A stretch of 64,000 bases of DNA from Toxorhynchites rutilus septentrionalis. Its lineage: Eukaryota; Arthropoda; Insecta; Diptera; Culicidae. The notes beneath the pieces were generated by a model. It worked only from the letters and a program-made list of their open reading frames with translations, was not told where the DNA came from and searched no databases. This document shows, piece by piece, positions 36,850-47,191 of this stretch. Both the position numbers and the translations under genes were made by a program. The number at the start of each line of letters is the position of its first letter. The first letter of the stretch is position 1. The stretch is taken from NCBI RefSeq assembly GCF_029784135.1, contig NC_073745.1, positions 166,619,649 through 166,683,648 on the forward strand. The letters are read 5' to 3'.

Positions 36850-38729
36850 TAGAGATGGGCAAAACAGTTCACTTTGATGAACGGTTCAGTCTAGAGATGT
36901 GCCATCCGCTCATGAACTGTTCCGAAGAATCGACTCTTTGAAGTGAGTTGACGCGGAACAGCTCGCAAAAAAAATCAAACAGCTCTTCAGCTCACTTTGA
37001 TGATGATGAAGGAGAGAAAAGAGCTGTTGAATTGAAGAGTGTGTGTGAGCTGTAAGATTCAAATGAACTGACCGTCTCTCGCTCTTCGTGTTAAGACATC
37101 AGTTTAGTTTCATTTGTCCCTCGTCTTTTCAACTGTTATATTCGCGTTGACGGCATTGAGCTTTGTTTACCAGTTTAGGGGGCGCCAAAAATAATAATTG
37201 GCTCTCAGGCAGAATGAACACGTTTTTAAAATTCAAATTATTAATGAAAATTAACTTCTGTGTATCAAATGAGTATTCTATTTCAATGAAAAACACTTTG
37301 TTTGCAGGCGGTGCAAAAATCTCATAAGATTTTTTTTTTTTTTTGAAGAAAACTTTCTATTGTAATGTAAAGCCTCAATAAAAATGTCGGAAATGTTGTA
37401 CTCGCCGAGTCTGTTGTAAATAATAGTCTGGAATACGTGTTTCAAGTAATTAATAATATGGTGTGAAAAATTTCATTTGAATTTTAACATTTTCAAACTG
37501 GCTTCGTGGCTATCGAGTTTGGGACCCAAATTGAAAGTCGGCACTGACAACTGAGCTGAAGAGCTGTTCATAAAGAACAGCTCATTTAGATGAGCTGATA
37601 TGATCAGAGCTGTTCATCATGATGAGCTGATTTGCACACCTCTAGTTCAGTCACAAACCGTTCATCTAAGTGAATCAGTTTTTTTGAACAGTTCTTTCGC
37701 TCTTTCGTTCAGCGGTATTCAGAACAACATAAAATATTAGCTGGAACCCAACATCTATAGACAGCTATTCATTGATATCGTTGGATTGGATAGTATACGT
37801 ATGGGATTTATATTTTTGAAATTTAGTGGGGAAAGATAAGGTGCTTCTTCTTTAAAAGTCGCAAACTGTATGTGAAAATATATTTATCGGACGACAAAAG
37901 TATAAGTAATAATTTAATGCGAACAAAATATGTGCAATTTTTCATATTTTCTGTGTGGACAACACATAGATTCCATGTAAGATCATATTTCATTCAGAGG
38001 AAAAATTCAGCAACTATTTCTACTAACAATCAATTAATAAACAATCACGATAACACGTACACGCAATAGGCCAAACAATGGATTGAAAGCAACGAAAAAA
38101 CTTTCTTCTCAACTTGCCCTCACTATGAGATTTTATGTTTACCTAATTCATGAATCGCCCCAGCTTCCCCTAGATTTTTTTCTGATAATCAGGAAGTATA
38201 TGAATGTTTCGCGGAATTGAAGAAAATACATGAAATTGAAAATATACAGCTTCGCCTTTATAACTACGAAAATCTAATTAGATTTTTAACCCAAAATTGA
38301 GTATACATCAACAAAATAAACCTTGCGTTACATGCATTTTGCTCGTAAATAACAATATCGTTTTATTTTTCTTACAAGCATTCTCGTTCTATTTATCCAT
38401 TCCGTCCAGCGCAAATCAGTTCAGCTGCACTCTTTCGTTCGCAAACAATTTGCCCGCAAACACTTCGTTCTCGAACAGTTCGTTCTCAAACAGTTCACTC
38501 CTAATCAGTTCTTTCCCATACAGTTCACTCGCAAACAGTTCGTTCACAAACAGTTCACTCTCAATCAGTTCACTCACAAACCGTTCTTTCGGAATCAGTT
38601 CGTTCACAAACCGTTCGCTCGCAATCAGTTCGTGAGAACTATCGTTCTTTGAAAAAGAACGACCGTTCGTTCACTCTTTTCGGCGAACTAGTTCTTTCGT
38701 ACCGTTCGTGAACGGTTTGCCCATCTCTA
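36850..38729 (-). mobile_element. hAT-like palindromic element, copy 2, with nested element
   Basis: 8-base target duplication GCCAGCAG at 36842-36849 and 38730-38737, tips TAGAGATGGGCAAA. It is the same family as 35377-36511 but in opposite orientation. Subtracting the nested element and its duplication leaves about 1119 bases, close to the 1135 of copy 1. The two copies together form a large imperfect inverted repeat. Confidence 0.87.
36892..37644. mobile_element. Nested hAT-like element (TAGAGATGTGC tips)
   Basis: 8-base duplication GTTCAGTC at 36884-36891 and 37645-37652. Tips TAGAG(A/G)TGTGC. Rich in AGCTGTTC/GAACAGCT and GATGAGCTGAT repeats at both ends, a parallel design to its host but a different sequence. 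Its interior (37143-37222) shares a module with 28228-28322. Confidence 0.85.
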
Positions 38730-38737
38730 GCCAGCAG

Positions 38738-39830
38738 CCTTCTGATGATTTTCCTGTTCTTCCGACCGTGTAGAGATATTAACCAGAGCTGTTTGTAAAC
38801 AATACTGACAGCAATTCCGATATGGCTGAAAGTGCATTTCATATGATTGTTTCACCTGGTATAAATTAGAGCTTATCAATACCAACATTTTGCCATGCAG
38901 AACATGTCGATATCTTAATCCTACTTAAAGTTATTGATGTTTCTTTACCCAAAAAGTCATGATTTCAATTTTAATTTACTCAAACACAAAAAAATAACAT
39001 AGTTATGAAAATCACATATTATATAGAGCGAAATTTTTTTTTTAAATTCCGTTAACAAATATTTTTATGTTTGCCCCAGAAAGAATGACAAACAAATGAA
39101 AAGAGCCTGTTTTTTGGGAAAAAATATCAATATCTTTGAGTGATTTTAGGTATTGACAAGTTCTGCGTCACAAAATGTTTGTATTAGTAAGTTCTAAAAC
39201 TCTTCGAAGAGAGTTTGTATGTAGAATTTTAAATATAAAAGTAAGAGCGAAAAACAGTTTTTTTTCATGGTGACCCTAACGTAACTTAGAAAAAAGGCGC
39301 TATATCGGTTATTTCAAGAGATAGATCTTTGTTCTACAAAGATGTTTCAAATAACTAGGACTACAACATTGTCGAACTATGTTTACCTCTATCTATAAAA
39401 ATAAGAAAGTAAGATTTTTTTATTTCATCGACAATTTTGGTCACCCTATTTTTGATAACATAAAAATGAGCGCTCTATCGTATGTAACAACTTTGTCGAA
39501 GACAGTTTTTGTCTAGAGAATGACTGTCGAGCTCTAAATGCTAATTTCCAGTTAAATACATCTCCTGGACCATTGTGCAACGGTCTAGTGGCGAGGAGAA
39601 TTCAGTGCATTTTGAACCCTGAGACTGTGTACAGCACGAACCAAACATGGTGTGCGAGAAATCACTGTTTCCATCGGGAATAAGGATCCACCAATGGAAA
39701 AACCCCGAATCTCCTGTTTTGAAAATAGCGACCCGCAAGAAGGAAAGCTTTTTACAGTAGCAGCAGTTTTCTTCTTGCTGGTCCACCGGTGAACGAGATG
39801 ATAATGACTACCATCAAAACGCTGAAAGGA
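38738..39830. other. Anoctamin intron
   Basis: AT-rich, with short GGTGACCCTAA / TTGGTCACCCTA inverted motifs at about 39268 and 39435 that may bound a small decayed MITE. No gene. Confidence 0.35.
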
Positions 39831-39985
39831 GGCGATCTGGCGTAGTGGTAACATTCATAGGTCTGACGCTAAAAATCACGAGTTCAACTCTCACTCCCGA
39901 CATTCTTCCAAAAAGTGGAAGTGAAGTGACGAACCAGCCAAAAGTGTTGAAAATCACTATAATACAGAGAAAAAAACGCTAAAGG
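39831..39985 (+). repeat. tRNA-derived SINE (Feilai-like)
   Basis: Head GGCGATCTGGCGTAGTGGTAA has an A-box-like TGGCGTAGTGG and, 34 bases on, a B-box-like GAGTTCAACTC. A non-tRNA tail (CATTCTTCCAAAAAGTGG) leads to an A-rich end near 39975. This is the layout of the Aedes SINE Feilai; the name is a likeness from memory. Confidence 0.6.
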
Positions 39986-40049
39986 AACACAAAGGTTCAT
40001 GGCTGCAGTTCATTAAGCAAATACTTAGCACCTACAGGGTGATGTGGCG

Positions 40050-40185
40050 AAGTTACTTCATTTATCAAGCCGGTGAAGAAGGCGACCAACAAGAAGAAAG
40101 CTATTGCTACCGTTGTACCGTTGCACAGAAGCCGAAGACGTCGGAAATCAGAAGCAACTGCAAAAAAGCTTTACATCATCACGCA
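40050..40185 (+). pseudogene. Lysine-rich histone H1-tail-like fragment
   Basis: Short broken frames encode PVKKATNKKKA, AQKPKTSE and SEATAKK, which resemble the Lys/Ala/Pro-rich C-terminal tail of insect histone H1. No globular domain is present. It abuts the partial MULE-like arm at 40325, so it may be captured cargo. Low-complexity composition makes the identification weak. Confidence 0.3.
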
Positions 40186-40324
40186 AATGAATTTTGAAAT
40201 AGTTCTTCTCAAAATTCGAAATTTCTTGAAAGCGAAAGAGTTTCTCAAATACTGTGATCAAATACATTCTTTTGGTAATTTCTTTAATCAAGAGCGATCA
40301 GTATCACAGACTGTCTTATACCCA

Positions 40325-40437
40325 TGTTTTTCCGTGCCACAATATTTTTAGCCTACTTGTGACCTTACACGTTTTCTGACCGGTTGCTTCTGTTGCAGTT
40401 GTTTTCGGCGGCGATTTATTTCATGAACCATGTATAC
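40325..40437 (+). repeat. Single arm of MULE-like element
   Basis: Matches the right end of the element at 47192-47736 (GTTGCAGTTGTT, GGCGATTTATT, TTTAGCCTAC) with many substitutions. The opposite arm is not found. Confidence 0.6.
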
Positions 40438-40439
40438 GC

Positions 40440-41182
40440 TAGATGATAAAGCCAATCCTGACCCAAGATTATAAAGAACGTGTTGTAATCCGCTTAACAG
40501 CTGCCAGTAAGCAGGCACCGATTGATGCATCTAGAATATCTCGGTAATCTACCGGATCATAATGCTTATTCCGTCTTTTATTCCAGGATGCAAAATAAAG
40601 CTAGGTCACCTCATGCTAAAGTCATGCTGAAGCAGTTCGAACATATTTTCTCATGGACTCGATCGACTTTGGAGTGTCTGAGCTGACTGAATTCGAGATT
40701 ATTCGGTATCAAGGAATAATGAAGCCAGTTCATAATTCATGAATGAGGAAGGAGGAACAGACCAGAACCCTCGTTTTAAGAAGATCATAGATATTTTCGG
40801 TTTATCTCTTTAATCAATTGAATATTGATGCAATATTTGTTGCTATAAATGCTCCAGGAAGCATTGCTTTTAACCGAGTTGAACGTCAGATGGCTACTCT
40901 TTCACGGGTCCAAAAACCGCATTTTTATCGTTATGTAATATGTGACCACGCTAGTTATTCCTTGGAAATACGCAACCATCTCAAACTACACGGACTAATT
41001 ATTCCAAACATCACGATCCCTTCAGTAGAAGACGAAAAAACAACAGTTAGAATGGAAAAAATAAGGAATAATATAATAAACACAAACTTCGCAATATAAA
41101 ATAATTTAAAGCCAGAGACAATCCAAAACAAAATGTTAATCTTATAGGTAGTTGTTAATGCCACACATTGTACATTTCTTTT
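40440..41182. other. Intron with decayed repeat-domain fragment
   Basis: At 40845-40920 the plus strand reads NAPGSIAFNRVERQMATLSR, like the SAFNRVERRMAPLS motif that recurs in insect repeat-associated hypothetical proteins. It is surrounded by non-matching sequence. Otherwise nothing recognised. Confidence 0.4.
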
Positions 41183-41433
41183 TGACGTAGGACTACGTCT
41201 TTCATTTCTATACCGGGGTGTAAAACCAAAGTTTCGAGAACGAAAGCGTTACGCTGGAGACCGAGATTTTGAGCGTTAATAGCTCTTAAACAACTGAACG
41301 AAATGGTATGATAAACACTTCATTCGAAAGATAAAATGTCTACGCGTCATATACTTGTTACTTTTTGATCCAAAAACTTGTTTCAATAGTCTTAAAATTG
41401 CTTTCAAAACAGGCTATTGAAATCACCAATCGG

Positions 41434-41470
41434 TATATAAGCGAGCGCCGCTCGTAAACCCACTCAGTTA
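41434..41470 (+). promoter_or_regulatory. TATA + initiator-like block in element II
   Basis: TATATAA at 41434-41440 and CACTCAGTTA 30 bases later, in the same context as in the other two family members. Confidence 0.5.
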
Positions 41471-42581
41471 TGATTGAACAGCGATTGGAGCATGTTGTCG
41501 CTGTTGTTGTGAAGCTAATTTCGTTTATCATGAAAACGCTGATGAACGGTGTCACCAAGAGCCTGTTTGTGCACCTAAGGCCAAAAGGGAATCCATCAGG
41601 AGGAGAGTGATGCCACGGTTCCGCTTGAAACATCGGAGCAGCCGCCACACACACACACACACATACACGCGCGGAATTCTCGTTGCTATCATCGTTACTG
41701 AAAAATAATCTGCCAGTTCCCCTGGGAATTGAAAAATACATTCATGCGAAAGAGTTTATTTTAATGTTTTCTATCCATATAACACTGCAACCAAATACAT
41801 TTGGTTTTGTTATTTTTCAATCAATCGCAATTAACAGGAAAGCTTCTGAATATTTTTTTTCCCCATCAGTGGAAATTTTCGTATCCAATATTGGATGCAT
41901 AACATGAAAAACGGAAAATGTTTCACATCGCGAATATCAAGTCATTTTCGAGCGATTATTTGCTTTCTACTCATATAATGCTGCGACCAAATACATTTCG
42001 TTTTGGATTTTTTCAATCAAGTGCGATCAAGTAAGACCATGTCTTTCGGCAATTTATTAGAGGTGCAATGAATCTTTAGGAATTCCTGCTCTACGTGCAC
42101 TGGCAAACAATGTTTACTCAACAATTTCTCAAACGAGAAATGGGTGTTGTGAGAAAGGATTAGCGAACGCGAAAACGACAAACGGGAGAAAGATACGTTT
42201 GGAGGTTGAAGGAAATTGGCAGAAAACTTCTTCATTCTATCATTCAAATAATGTGATTCATACCACATCGTTTTGCCAGAAAGAGATTATTAATGTTCAA
42301 AGGAGGAATCGAGTCCTCCGAGGAAATTACCCAGCGCAAATTAGAGTCGACTATCGATTGCGGCATTCGTACACAAATAATTTCATAATGCAGTTTCACC
42401 AAAGTGATTTCTTCGGATATATTCACTACATCATGTCATGTATTTCATATTCTTCATTAAGAAATCCATATCCATGGCACCTATCGGTAACGAATTATTA
42501 TCGAAACCACGATTTTCGCTAAATGCTCCTTTCAGTTCGGCCTGTAAAAAACTTTTCTGTACTCTAATCCATCAAATTTGG

Positions 42582-42597
42582 AGCCCTGAAAAGGGCC
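42582..42597 (-). other. Histone 3' stem-loop (minus arm, element II)
   Basis: Minus-strand GGCCCTTTTCAGGGCT forms the six-pair stem and four-base TTTC loop of replication-dependent histone mRNAs, about 20 bases after the H3 stop. Confidence 0.85.
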
Positions 42598-42603
42598 GTT
42601 GAT

Positions 42604-42950
42604 TATATGCTAAGCTAATATAGCACGCTCTCCTCGGATACGATGGGCCAGCTGGATGTCCTTGGGCATGATGTGACGCGTTTTGCATGGATAGCACACA
42701 AATTGGTATCTTCGAATAAGCCTCCTGCAGCGTCATAGCCGCGGAACTTTGGAAGCGCAAGTCGGGTTTGAAGTCCTGAGCAATTCCACGATCCAAATGC
42801 TGCAAAGGTAGCTGCGGATCAGCAATTCGATCGACTTCTGATAGCGATGAATTTCACGCAAAGTTCCCGGTCGATAGCGATGTGGCTTCTCCACCTATCC
42901 TGCTACTGGTGCGCTTATCCGAGCTGACTTCGTGTGCCTTACCACCAAAT
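42604..42950 (-). pseudogene. Histone H3 pseudogene, minus arm of palindrome (element II)
   Basis: Minus-strand DNA aligns with H3 from the KPHRYRPGT region through [25 protein letters not shown], the [11 protein letters not shown] region, MPKDIQLA and RGERA, then TAG and the histone stem-loop. Deletions remove part of the loop before the third core helix and several single bases shift the frame. The N-terminal tail is scrambled by a further rearrangement. It cannot encode a histone. The intron-free layout and the stem-loop show that it comes from a replication-dependent H3 gene, not from a poly(A) cDNA. Confidence 0.85.
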
Positions 42951-43225
42951 GACTAACGAGCTGTCTGCGAAAGACTAACGAGCTCGAGTCCTCACGGTGC
43001 GAGAGTAGAGTAAGAAATGAACGAAAGCAAAGGAAGCGTCATTTTATAAACCATAAAAGTATAGAATCTAAATCCCACCCTTATTATATTCGTGAGTATA
43101 CAGTAAGCTTATATAATAAAGAGGGTGGGGTTTACATTCGATTCTTTTATGTTTAATAAAATGACACTTCCCTTGCTTTCGTTCATTTCTTACTCTACTC
43201 TCGCACCGTGAGGACTCGTTTCATC

Positions 43226-43590
43226 GGGACTAAGCAGACAGCTCGTTAGTCCTTCGGTGGTTAGGCACCACGAAAGCAGCTCGGATAAGCGTACCAGTAG
43301 CAGGATAGGTGGAGAAGCCACATCGCTATCGACCGGGAACTTTGCGTGAAATTCATCGCTATCGGAAGTCGGCCGAATTGCTGATCCGCAAGCTACCTTT
43401 GCAGCTTTTGGTTCGTGGAATTGCTCAGGACTTCAAAACCGACTTGCGCTTCCAAAGTTCCGCGGTTATGACGCTGCAGGAGGCTTATTCGAAGATACAA
43501 ATTTGTGTGCTATCAACGTAAAACGCGTCACAGCATGCCCAAGGACATTCAGCTGGCCCGTCGAATCCAAGGAGATGGTGCTATATTAGC
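43226..43590 (+). pseudogene. Histone H3 pseudogene, plus arm of palindrome (element II)
   Basis: Begins with ATCGGGACTAAGCAGACAG, the decayed start of the H3 tail (ATG changed to ATC), with two in-frame stops where Lys codons should be. It runs through [40 protein letters not shown] to RIQGDGA and the stop, then the stem-loop. Same internal deletions as the minus arm, so the palindrome formed after the first decay of a single H3 copy. Confidence 0.87.
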
Positions 43591-43606
43591 TTAGCATATA
43601 ATCAAC

Positions 43607-43622
43607 GGCCCTTTTCAGGGCT
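43607..43622 (+). other. Histone 3' stem-loop (plus arm, element II)
   Basis: GGCCCTTTTCAGGGCT, complementary in mirror position to 42582-42597. Consensus loop and stem length are retained although the coding part is dead. Confidence 0.85.
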
Positions 43623-44156
43623 CCAAATTTGATGGATTAGAGTTCAGAAAAGTTTTTTGCAGGCCAAACTGAAATGAGAATTTTCGTTTGGATGCCATAC
43701 AGCATCGAGAAAATTCCGGAAAGATCTAATCGTTGCTGAAAAATAATCTGCCAGTTCCCTGGGAATTGAAGAATACATCCATGCGAAAGAGTTTATTTTA
43801 ATGTTTTCTAATTATATGGCGAACACAGCGACCAAATACATTTGATTTCGTAATTTTTCAATCAAGTGTAATTAGCTGGAAAGCTTCTGAAGATTATTCT
43901 TTCCCATCAGTAGGATATTTTCCTATCCAATAATGGATGCATAACATGAAAAACGGAAAATGTTTCGTATCGCCAAAATTATATATTTTCAATCGATTAT
44001 TGCTCAGTCGCCGAAATTTTCATACTCAGAGAGTTCATTCTCCTCTAGTTTGCCTTCCAAATTGCCATCGTAAACCACACCTTCTCTCGATTCAATCACG
44101 CACGAAAAGCATACTGAAATGATATTCTGGTGGTGAAACCCATTCATTTTTCGTGA

Positions 44157-44307
44157 GGCGTCGTGCACAAATTACGTAACGCGATAAGGGGGGAGGGGTT
44201 AGATGTTGCGTTACTTTCTGTTTATTAGAGATAGGAAATTGCGTTACGAAAGGGGGGGGGAGGTTCAAAATCCGGATTTTTGCGTTACGTAATTTGTGCA
44301 CGACGCC
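44157..44307. mobile_element. 151-bp MITE, TGA target (in element II)
   Basis: Perfect 26-base inverted ends GGCGTCGTGCACAAATTACG (first 20 shown), 3-base duplication TGA at 44154-44156 and 44308-44310, G-rich centre. The uninterrupted sequence TTTTTCGTGAGGACATCG is seen in the B units of element I. A 3-base target suggests PIF/Harbinger, not proven. Confidence 0.75.
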
Positions 44308-44963
44308 TGAGGACATCGACAAGACAACATCGTTACTGAACGAGCTGAACGGCGAGGGATCGAGGTATTCATTACCTGGCTTGACCTGACCTGAAATGCA
44401 ATCAGTTTGTTTTAACTGTGAGGGAGCGCAGAAAAGCCGATCGATCAGAATGAGAAGAGAAGGTGACCAAGAGAGTATCAGCATCGAAATACGGTTCCTC
44501 GGGAAGACATAGAAGCAGCCGCCACACACACACACATACACGCGCGCAACTCTTTTCGTTTGCTGGTTATCGAGAGGAAACCTGGAAAGAAATGATCGTT
44601 ACTGAAAAATAATCTGCCAGTTCCCTTGGAATTGAAAATTACATTCAAGCGAGTTTATTTTAATGTTTTCTATCCATATAATACTGCGACCACATACATT
44701 TGGTTTTGTGATTTGTCAATCAATTGCAGTTAACAGGAAAGCTTCTGAAGATTATTCTTCAGAACAAGGTTTTTTGTATCCAATATTGGATGCATAAAAC
44801 CTTGAGTCTTCAAAGTAACACTCTCGTTTTTGAAGTCACCCAAATATTTATTTATTCATTCATTCAGGATGGATTTAGATTCAACTTCGAACAAATGATC
44901 TCTAAATCAACGATAGTCCTACGTCACCCTTGCGGTTATACCATAGATATAACCCACTTCCTG

Positions 44964-45300
44964 TTTTCATTTCGTTTTTTCTCTTGTATGTTTATCAACA
45001 TTAGCTATGTTATACGATAAGTTGTGCTCGATATTCATAAAACTCTTTGTAATATGATTTTTTAAAAGCAAAACATACTTATTGGTTCTTATGTATGCAA
45101 ACCTTTTGACTAATAAATTGTGCAGTGCTCGCCAACTTGCTTTGGGTTTCAAAGTTCTTCACCAAGCATAAGGACTAATAGTTCGTCGCAAAGGAAAATA
45201 TAAATGAAACATTAGAAACACAACTAAACCCAAAATATTCGAAAGAAACGCGATACAAACACAAAGTTTTACACGAAAAATGCATAACAATGGAACATAC
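44964..45300. other. Anoctamin intron
   Basis: No recognised feature. It ends at the donor of the exon at 45301. Confidence 0.4.
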
Positions 45301-45369
45301 CTCTTTCATTGGCATTCGAAGTTTCAAAATTTCGCTGTACCTCCTCAGTACTTCTAAAGGAGCATGAAT
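45301..45369 (-). CDS. Anoctamin exon, 69 bp (N-terminal domain)
   Basis: Acceptor TTTCCCAG before 45369, donor GTATGT after 45301. Twenty-three codons in phase 0: IHAPLEVLRRYSEILKLRM and PMKE, the conserved end of the anoctamin dimerisation domain ('P...L..YAE...LR.P'). A 64-base intron separates it from the exon at 45434. Confidence 0.92.
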
Positions 45370-45433
45370 CTGGGAAATAGAAATGAAACGAGATTAGACT
45401 TGTTGCTGGAAACCGTTCCAATACACAATGCAC

Positions 45434-45758
45434 CTTGATGAAGTGAATTTCTCCTTCGATTGTTTCCGTTTCAAGTTGTAAACCATCTCTTAGGAGATTC
45501 TGCTCGAAAATATTTCGTTTTTTCTGTTTCATGTCTTCTAGGTGAAGTTCCTCCCTACTGGGATTCTTCCATACCAGCACAAAATCAACAGATCGGATGC
45601 CATCCAGGAAATAAAGCGAATTGATGACTGATACAGAATCACCTTGTCGATTGTAATGGGGATTGAAGTCATTCGAAGGTTGTTCAAAACATGGCTCTGC
45701 CTGATTCTGGGCCGCTTGGATGTTTGATATCGTACTGGAGCTTTCGCCATCATCTTGC
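45434..45758 (-). CDS. Anoctamin exon (start of dimerisation domain)
   Basis: Acceptor AAAG before 45758 (weak polypyrimidine tract), donor GTGCAT after 45434. It encodes an acidic/Ser/Gln-rich segment, then FLDGIRSVDFVLVWKN, the conserved entry into the anoctamin dimerisation domain, followed by NIFEQNLLRDGLQLETE and IHFIK. Length 325; it takes one base to complete an Arg codon from the exon above and ends in phase 0. Other frames over this stretch are shadows. Confidence 0.9.
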
Positions 45759-45893
45759 CTTTAATAGAACGTATTATTTCATTCTAGATATCCAATGATT
45801 AATCTTATTTTAATATAAACTCCCATCTACATCGCTAATAGTGCTAGAGTTTTGGAATAAACGTTGAAATTTCGAATAAAAAACATTAATTAC

Positions 45894-46110
45894 CTGATAG
45901 TATTCATATCGCCAACTTCATCCTCAATGATGTGAAGATTTGCTAATGACATAGCTTGAAGATCATTTGAATGACCATTAGTCTTCAGCTTATTGACTGT
46001 AGAACGTGATTCAATATTATTGAAAGCTCGAGACGGAACATTACTATCATTCACGTCCTGATTATAGAACATATATAATTTTTCAGCCTCTGTTGACAAT
46101 ATTCCATTTT
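45894..46110 (-). CDS. Anoctamin exon (N-terminal variable region)
   Basis: Acceptor CTTTTTCAG before 46110, donor GTAATT after 45894. It encodes the non-conserved N-terminal region (NGILSTEAEKLYMFYNQDVN ... IIEDEVGDMNTI). Enters with two bases and leaves two, giving a clean join to the next exon. The acceptor means at least one more 5' exon lies to the right; I could not find it in the window. Confidence 0.82.
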
Positions 46111-47055
46111 CTGAAAAAGGAAATTATTGAACTTTTAAACACTATATTCAAACTCAACTAATTAACTTTATCAGAAGACCTCGAAAGTAATTTTGTGAGA
46201 TTTTTTCAATTTGATTATTTATCTAAACATTTTCGCTGAACTAAAGAACCAGGTTTGCCATACTAATTTGGAAATAAAGCTTCCAAACAACTGTGAAGAA
46301 ACGTTATTCCAATTAGACGACTGTTCTCAATGAAAATTTATATTGAATGAGCAGGCTGAATCGATTCTCATGCCTTTCACTTTAGAATTCATTTATCTAT
46401 AGGTGTATCTTTCAAAACATATCAATATATAAACATCAATCGGCATCCTAAATTGGAGTCCATTACAAAATAGCGAAGAAGGATTAGCCTATTGGGATAT
46501 CTTCGTTATCCGGCGATACTTGACAAGGTAACAGCACTTCAAATGGACCAAAAATTTGCTTATTCGCCATAGTTTAAGTATCCGGCTATATGTTCGATTC
46601 AACAAGCGCAAACCAAGCTGAAACTGATGTTTACTCATTCAATTTTATCATACATACAGTGCAACTTATCTCAAATTTGTCGAAAATCACTAAAATGTTT
46701 GGACTAAGTAAATTACCTTTGTAATAATTTCGAGATCGTAAGACCTGACTGAAATGTACATATAGAACCCTAATTACTTGGAATTTTTTCCTTCCCAAAC
46801 GTACTCTATAATGCAGTATAACATTGCAATTATATAACAGCAGATTTTTTTTTGTGTCCAGTACTCACAAATTCTGGAATTTCTTAGAACCAACACACTC
46901 ACCCATTGAATAAATAAATTCCGAAACAGAAAAATCGAAATATTTTCCCGATGACCAGATGTTCAATCAAAACAATGTTAAGCCGACAAGTCAGGGATCA
47001 AGGATACAGAGAGGTGAAACGTTGTGTCAAGCGTTGAAATGAACGAACTATTTTT
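46111..47055. other. Anoctamin intron
   Basis: AT-rich, no gene or repeat recognised up to the next element. Confidence 0.4.
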
Positions 47056-47191
47056 TGACGTAGGACTACGTCTTTCATTTCTATACCGGGGTGTAAAACC
47101 AAAGTTTCGAGAACGAAAGCGTTACGCTGGAGACCGAGATTTTGAGCGTTAATAGCTCTTAAACAACTGAACGAAATGGTATGATAAACAC

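Larger units (their letters stand above)
41183..44963 (+). mobile_element. Helentron/HINE-like element II (histone H3-bearing)
   Basis: Same ends as element I: TGACGTAGGACTACGT at the left tip; inner inverted partner ATAGTCCTACGTCA (44912-44925); hairpin GGTTATA..TATAACC (44934-44954); end CCTG before TTTT. Inside, in order: a TATA/initiator block at 41434; an A/B-like unit with AATCTGCCAGTTCC; an unrecognised 42040-42530 segment; a head-to-head histone H3 palindrome (42560-43680); another unit; a 151-base MITE; and a last B-like unit. It is nearly identical to element III but flanked by unrelated DNA, so it transposed rather than duplicated with its locus. Confidence 0.68.

Noticed and set aside
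35312..38635. Open frames of 97-132 codons rich in NSSLS/QTVRSQ
   Set aside because: They are phase-independent readings of the 15-base tandem repeats in the hAT-like elements.
39831..39905. A functional tRNA gene
   Set aside because: A- and B-box-like motifs are present, but the acceptor stem does not pair and a SINE tail follows.
42199..42522. 107-codon frame repeated in elements II and III as a captured gene
   Set aside because: It is open in both copies only because they are almost identical; no motif, and it is absent from element I.
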